Shown here in pieces: positions 60,024 through 64,000 of a stretch of DNA of 64,000 nt. Every line of letters starts with the position of its first letter. The stretch's first letter is position 1. Source of the DNA: Tricholomella constricta (Eukaryota; Basidiomycota; Agaricomycetes; Agaricales; Lyophyllaceae); NCBI GenBank assembly GCA_013368375.1, contig JAACJP010000029.1, forward strand, positions 434,001 through 498,000, given 5' to 3'. The notes beneath the pieces were generated by a model. That model made no database searches, was not told the origin of the DNA, and was given only the letters and a program-made list of their open reading frames with translations. The translations under genes and the position numbers were made by a program.

Positions 60024-60820
60024 GTCTTGGGTGAGAACCATCCTCTCATAAGAATAAGGCCGCTCGACATCCGTGACGTTCGTCTCGCATCGTCACGTAC
60101 TGTTATAGCAGGCCCACTGGGTCTGCCACTTCCTGTCGTGTGAAGAGGACGTCAGTACCTCGATAGAATGGATCTCCCTTGTGATATGGCAGAAGATACT
60201 GAGCTTATCCATGTTCAAATGAAATTGACCCTCGTTTGATCACCTTCTGCCAATTAAAAAGCTTGGTTCCATTCTTCTGGATGAGTCCCCACTTCTGTGA
60301 CATCCGTAAAAGCAGCAAGATAGGATGGTGATGAAGAGGAGGTCATCATAAGGCTGTGACCCACGTGCGAGTTCGAGGAACCCCTCCAAGTGTTGTATTC
60401 GCAGAGGCAGTTTCCGTGATACTGGATCTGCACGTATCTTTTTCAAACCTTGAATAGTCGTTGCCACAAGGGAGTGTGCCCTGTTCTCGTCAAAGTGTGT
60501 GTACATTGGTTTAAGGAAGTGTCGCACGCTGGTCAAGTATCTTGGTCCCGAGGCAATGAATTGAGAAGTGAATCCAATGTATCGTGCTAGAGTTGCTGGT
60601 GTCGGATCCAAGGGAAGGTTGTGAGACCAGCAGAAGTTGACATAGTCTTTCGCGCTGGTGGTGTAGCCTTTAGAAGTTGATTTTTCGATCGTGTTCACTT
60701 GCAAGAACTGAACCCAATCATCCAGTGTGCTCAGGCACATTGGTGGGCAGGCCGTTCTCTTCACTGACGGCCTGCCCAGTGCGCTCAAAAGCACTCCCTC
60801 CATTGTGCCAGCAGGAGCTA

Positions 60821-62212
60821 TCATGGGGGCTCAAAATCGTGGACGCGGTCAGCAGGGAATTTCCGCCTGTACTCGTCGAGCAGCAGGCGAGAGAGTAGGT
60901 CAGCACGGATGTTCTCAGCACCTGCGATGTGCCGAACACAAATATCCAGACCTGAGCGAACCACAATGCTTGCAACAGCCAGGAGAGGCCCGTTGTGCAT
61001 CGCTGTCAAAGTCCTCAGCGAATTGAACACCCCGACCGAGTCCAGGCTGTCGGTGAACAGGAGTACGCGGTGTCGAGGCTTATCAAGCGAAGCTACATGT
61101 TCTATTGCTGACACGATCACCATCAGTTCGAGAAAGAAAATGTTGATAGAGATGTCAGCAGGGCAGGGACGTAGCTGATAAACAAACCCATTCCCAGCAT
61201 AGACGACGGAAAGGACTATCCTCAAGCTTGCATCAGTCCACAGAACGATGTCTGCCCCATGATCCTCCCACCTTCCAGTCCCAATCACGTAAATTCCGAT
61301 CCACCTGAAAATCTCAGAGGCTAGCCATGTGAGGTCGGCTCGTACTGTGGCATTAATGAAGACATTCTGCCATGGTTTTCCTTTTCCTGCAATTTTTTGG
61401 TACAATTCGGAAAGCGCTGGACGTCCCCATGGAAGAACATTCAAAAGCCAGTTAAGATGGCCCCCAAGACGTTGCCATTCCCTCAGAGAGGGCTTCCGGT
61501 TCTTGGTCCCCAGAAAATCATTGATCTTGTTGACAATGTCGATGACTGATTGTGGTGACAAGGAAATAGACCCTAGATTTATGTCAACCCAGAATCCTAT
61601 AATTTTCAACTGCTCCCCATGCTCTTGCTTTCGATTCTTGAATGGGCATGAGAGGGCCTCCCAGAGAATTAGCAATTGGACTTGTCTTCTGGGACGAAGC
61701 TTTCCATGGTACCGAATGAGACAGTCAGCACAATCCTACCCAAAGAAGTCGTCCATGTATATGTGAAGCCCAATGATGTCCAACTTTCTTGTTGCGATCC
61801 AGCACATCAGCCCCGAGACTGCGCACCAGCAGCACGGCGATGCTTGGTTGCCAAAAATTAGCCGCTGAACGATATGCAGATGACCTTCGACAACAACGAC
61901 CTGCCGCAGTTGCCATAGCAGGTGAGCCGGGAGATTGAGGAAAGCTGTAGCGACGTCAGACTTGAAGGTGACTAGCTGACGATGAGGGTGGGCTTCCTTC
62001 GCATCATGGAGAGTTTGGCCGAAAGATCGCATGTCATCGTACTTGACATGGGCTTCTTCCCGAGGAATCCCCGCATTGAGACCCAAGGCAGAATGATCCG
62101 TCACCACACGAGGTTTTTCATGCTGCCAGACCACAAACATCGGAGAGACTGGCACCACATGCGATGATGGGGAAAGCTGCCAGCGAGGACAGGGACCAGG
62201 CTGGGTGAGCAT
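60821..62212 (-). pseudogene. DIRS-type reverse transcriptase - RNase H
   Basis: The frame reads FVVWQHEKPRVVTDHSALGL, then KSDVATAFLNLPAH (first catalytic Asp), then IYMDDFFG, the YxDD box. A TAG (at about 61736) follows where the family has Trp; the same frame continues as CLIRYHGKLRPRRQVQLL and ISLSPQSVIDIVNKI. RNase H motifs VLWTDASLR, FLELMVIVSA, LLFTDSLDSVGVF and ENIRADLLSR give its four acidic residues. The end DFEPP overlaps the start of the recombinase frame by ATGA. It is truncated at the N-terminus and cannot be functional here. Confidence 0.85.
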
Positions 62213-62639
62213 TCACACACCCTCCTTCACATGGGGTGTGAGCTAGAGGCTGTCATTTATTTTGTGTTTTGTTGAATGATAAATAGTTTTGCTTTGCCCA
62301 TGGTCAATGAAAAATGATGGAATTGCTCCACAAATTGGATGAATAATTGTCTGAAAAGCCCCCCGAAAAGAGATGGAATTCAACCAAGTGGAATCTTTTT
62401 CACCAATAACAAGATGAAAACCATCCCAAGCAATGAATCAGAGGGGTATGAAATGGGACAAAATATGGCTGAAATTCATCTGATCGACTCATCCCTTATA
62501 TGGAAGAAAACCACCCCCCTTAGTGGTGGTTTTCACACAAACTGCTGATGAAATTCATCCCATTTCTGGGGTTATCAAGGATGAAAATTCCTATCCTAGA
62601 GGTATTATTTTCCACTTGTTTTCCTTATACAAGTAGACT
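62213..62639. other. Non-coding stretch with short inverted repeats
   Basis: This lies upstream of the truncated reverse transcriptase. CACACCCTCCTTCACATGGG with GGTGTG forms a hairpin near 62215-62232. GAAAACCACC and GGTGGTTTTC pair near 62506-62533. GATGAAATTCATCCC-type words recur. No gene is seen. Confidence 0.45.
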
Positions 62640-63200
62640 CTGAAATAAGTAGAGTTCTCAGGTCTGGTTGGGTCCGGTTTTTCGACCATATTTGGACCAA
62701 CTGCAACCGCAACTGGTTGCCATAAAAGGAAATCCATCAAAAACTGGACTGCAACTGCAAACAACTGCAAAAACGCGGTTGCAACTGGTTGCAACTGATT
62801 GCAACTGAACATCAGTTGAACTGGGTTGAGACCGGTTGTAACCAGTTGCAACTGATGTTTTTGGGGGCTTATGATGGGTTCCCAAGTGCACCACCTTTGT
62901 AATGGCAAAAGAATCAAGTAAAACAACCAACAAATACAAAAGTTATGCGTGCATCTGTAGTTTTGACTACAACTTGTCTGTTTTTTGTCTGTTTTGGGTG
63001 ATCTTGGGCTTGTTTTGACTGGAAAATCCACCCGGTGATGGCTGATAAGCAACCAGTCGCAACTAGTCTTCAACCGGTTGCACAACCGCGGTTTTTTGCG
63101 GTTGCTCATGTTGAAATCTCAGCAACTGCAACTGAAAGTCGGGTTGCTACCAGTTGGGGTTGGGTTGGGTTGCAGTCTTTTTGCAGTTGGTGCAACTGGA
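62640..63200. repeat. CAGTTGCAAC-type palindrome-word field
   Basis: Words such as GCAACTGGTTGC, CAACTGCAAAC, CAGTTGCAACTG and CAACCGGTTG recur dozens of times in both orientations. The strands pair freely. It resembles the GGTTCG field at 53128-53290 in style but with a different word. Confidence 0.75.
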
Positions 63201-63239
63201 CCTGGAAAGACTAGAAATAAGGTGTGATTTTCATACTGT

Positions 63240-64000
63240 GCGGGTCTCACAGCGAGTAGTAGGTTACTGGAATGGCAACAACAATGAAAATTATGGTGTC
63301 GGCAATGGCAACGACCACTGCAGCGACAGCCACAGCAACATCAGCAACGGCAATGAAAAATATCAGCAACAAATTGGTAATGGAAATAAAAAATGTCGGC
63401 CAGATTGTGTTTGCCAACAAGATGATTGAGACAGCAGTGAAAGTGGCCAAAATAACCACAGTAACAACCAGTACAGTGTCAGCAACGGCCGCAACCACCT
63501 CGCCAACAGCAATAAAAAATGTCAGCAATGGAATAAAAAATGCCGGCAATGGAAATAAAAAATGTCAGCCAGATTGTGTTTGCCAACAAGATGACCAAGA
63601 CAGCAATATTAAAGTGGCCAGAATGACCACAGTAACAGCCAATAGAGTGTCGGCAATGGCCACAACCACCTCAGCAACGGTCACAGCAACATCGGAATGG
63701 CAATAAAAAATGTCGGCATTGGAAATAAAAAATGTCAGCCAGATTGTGTTTGCCAACAACATGATTGAGGCAGCAATTAAAGTGGCCAGAATGACCACAG
63801 TACCAGCTGGTACAGTGTCAGCAACAGCCACAACCACCTCGGCAACAGCCACAACCACCTCGGCAATGGCAACAACCACCTCAGCAATGGCAACAATCAC
63901 CTCAGCAATGGCAACAACAACATTGGCAACGGCAATAAAGAAATGTTGGCCAGATTGTGTTTACCATAAACATGATTGAGATAGCAATTAAAGTGGCCAA
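63240..64000. repeat. Satellite-like tandem repeat, 169-211 base units
   Basis: The word CCAGATTGTGTTTGCCAACA recurs at about 63400, 63569 and 63739, with a diverged copy at about 63950. Each is followed by GTGGCC..AATGACCACAGTA and runs of CAACAACCACCTCAGCAATGG. The array leaves the window. It is open in several frames on both strands because of its composition, not because it codes. Confidence 0.85.

Larger units (their letters stand above)
53545..60824 (-). pseudogene. DIRS-type tyrosine recombinase, interrupted by copia element
   Basis: From 60824 it reads LDDWVQFLQVNTIEKSTS and YTTSAKDYVNFCWSHNLPL (core-binding part), then CHRSG, which carries the first catalytic Arg. A one-base loss at about 60278 shifts the frame; then LPYHKGDPFYRGTDVLFTRQ and, after stops (two TAA and one TGA in this part), DGSHPRRAWF across the insertion site. 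The terminal block beyond 53803 is HEYGGHSPLAGGATFFA with GRWSSAAWKIYIRENP. The usual His-x-x-Arg of the active site reads HSPL here, so the second Arg is lost. The Tyr of KIYIRENP is present. Confidence 0.85.
53545..62212 (-). mobile_element. Decayed DIRS-like retroelement, split by a copia insertion
   Basis: On the minus strand, from 62212 downwards, are reverse transcriptase, RNase H and a tyrosine recombinase, the protein set of DIRS-type elements. The recombinase runs to 60024, is cut by the 53804-60023 copia element, and resumes at 53803 down to a TAA at 53545-53547. Both sides share one frame across the GTCTT target site. There are several in-frame stops and one frameshift. The 5' part (gag, upstream RT) and the terminal repeats are missing or unrecognised. 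Confidence 0.88.

Noticed and set aside
63247..63900. Long hydrophobic minus-strand frames near the right edge
   Set aside because: They lie in tandem satellite units and are open on both strands by composition alone.

Overview
The window looks like nuclear DNA of an agaricomycete-type basidiomycete fungus. The genes carry many short GT-AG introns (about 48-70 bases). Basidiomycete-typical families are present (DUF6533-like and DUF6593-like proteins), and so are fungal chromovirus, Ty1/copia and DIRS-type retroelements. A nuclear tRNA-Ala gene has a short anticodon-loop intron.

Layout. 1-8606: a minus-strand Ty3/gypsy chromovirus that leaves the window at base 1. Its gag-pol frame is open for 2597 codons, and the leader holds three related hairpins. 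8845-13356: a DUF6533-type membrane protein gene (possibly decaying), a MITE-like element, and an unknown gene with an intron that looks born by tandem duplication. 13357-15613: little coding, but a 312-base tandem duplication. 15614-30900: a block of ordinary genes: a proline-rich membrane-type protein, cytosolic lysyl-tRNA synthetase, a GDSL/PC-esterase-like type II membrane protein, a frameshifted Gfo/Idh/MocA dehydrogenase, an MFS anion permease and a basic/acidic nuclear-type protein. 32788-40680: an RBR (Ariadne-type) ubiquitin ligase, tRNA-Ala, a DUF6593 protein, a carboxylesterase relic and a GPI-type aspartic protease. 43004-51255: a second DUF6533 gene, an unrelated multi-pass membrane protein, a predicted helical membrane-active protein and an HNH-domain protein. 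51256-64000: a repeat-rich end. A complete Ty1/copia element (53804-60023, target duplication GTCTT) sits inside the tyrosine recombinase of a decayed DIRS-like element (62212 down to 53545), flanked by a MITE, palindrome-word sequence and a satellite that leaves the window.

How it fits together. The gene blocks are housekeeping or accessory genes with no visible joint pathway. The retroelements differ in age: the chromovirus is open throughout, the copia element carries four in-frame stops but no indels, and the DIRS element carries stops, a frameshift and the copia insertion. The most unusual observations are the three covarying hairpins in the chromovirus leader and the 59-base intron nearly identical to the start of its downstream exon. 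Where complete exon coordinates or an exon count are stated for a gene, reading phase was checked by hand. Genes given only as a span are approximate inside.
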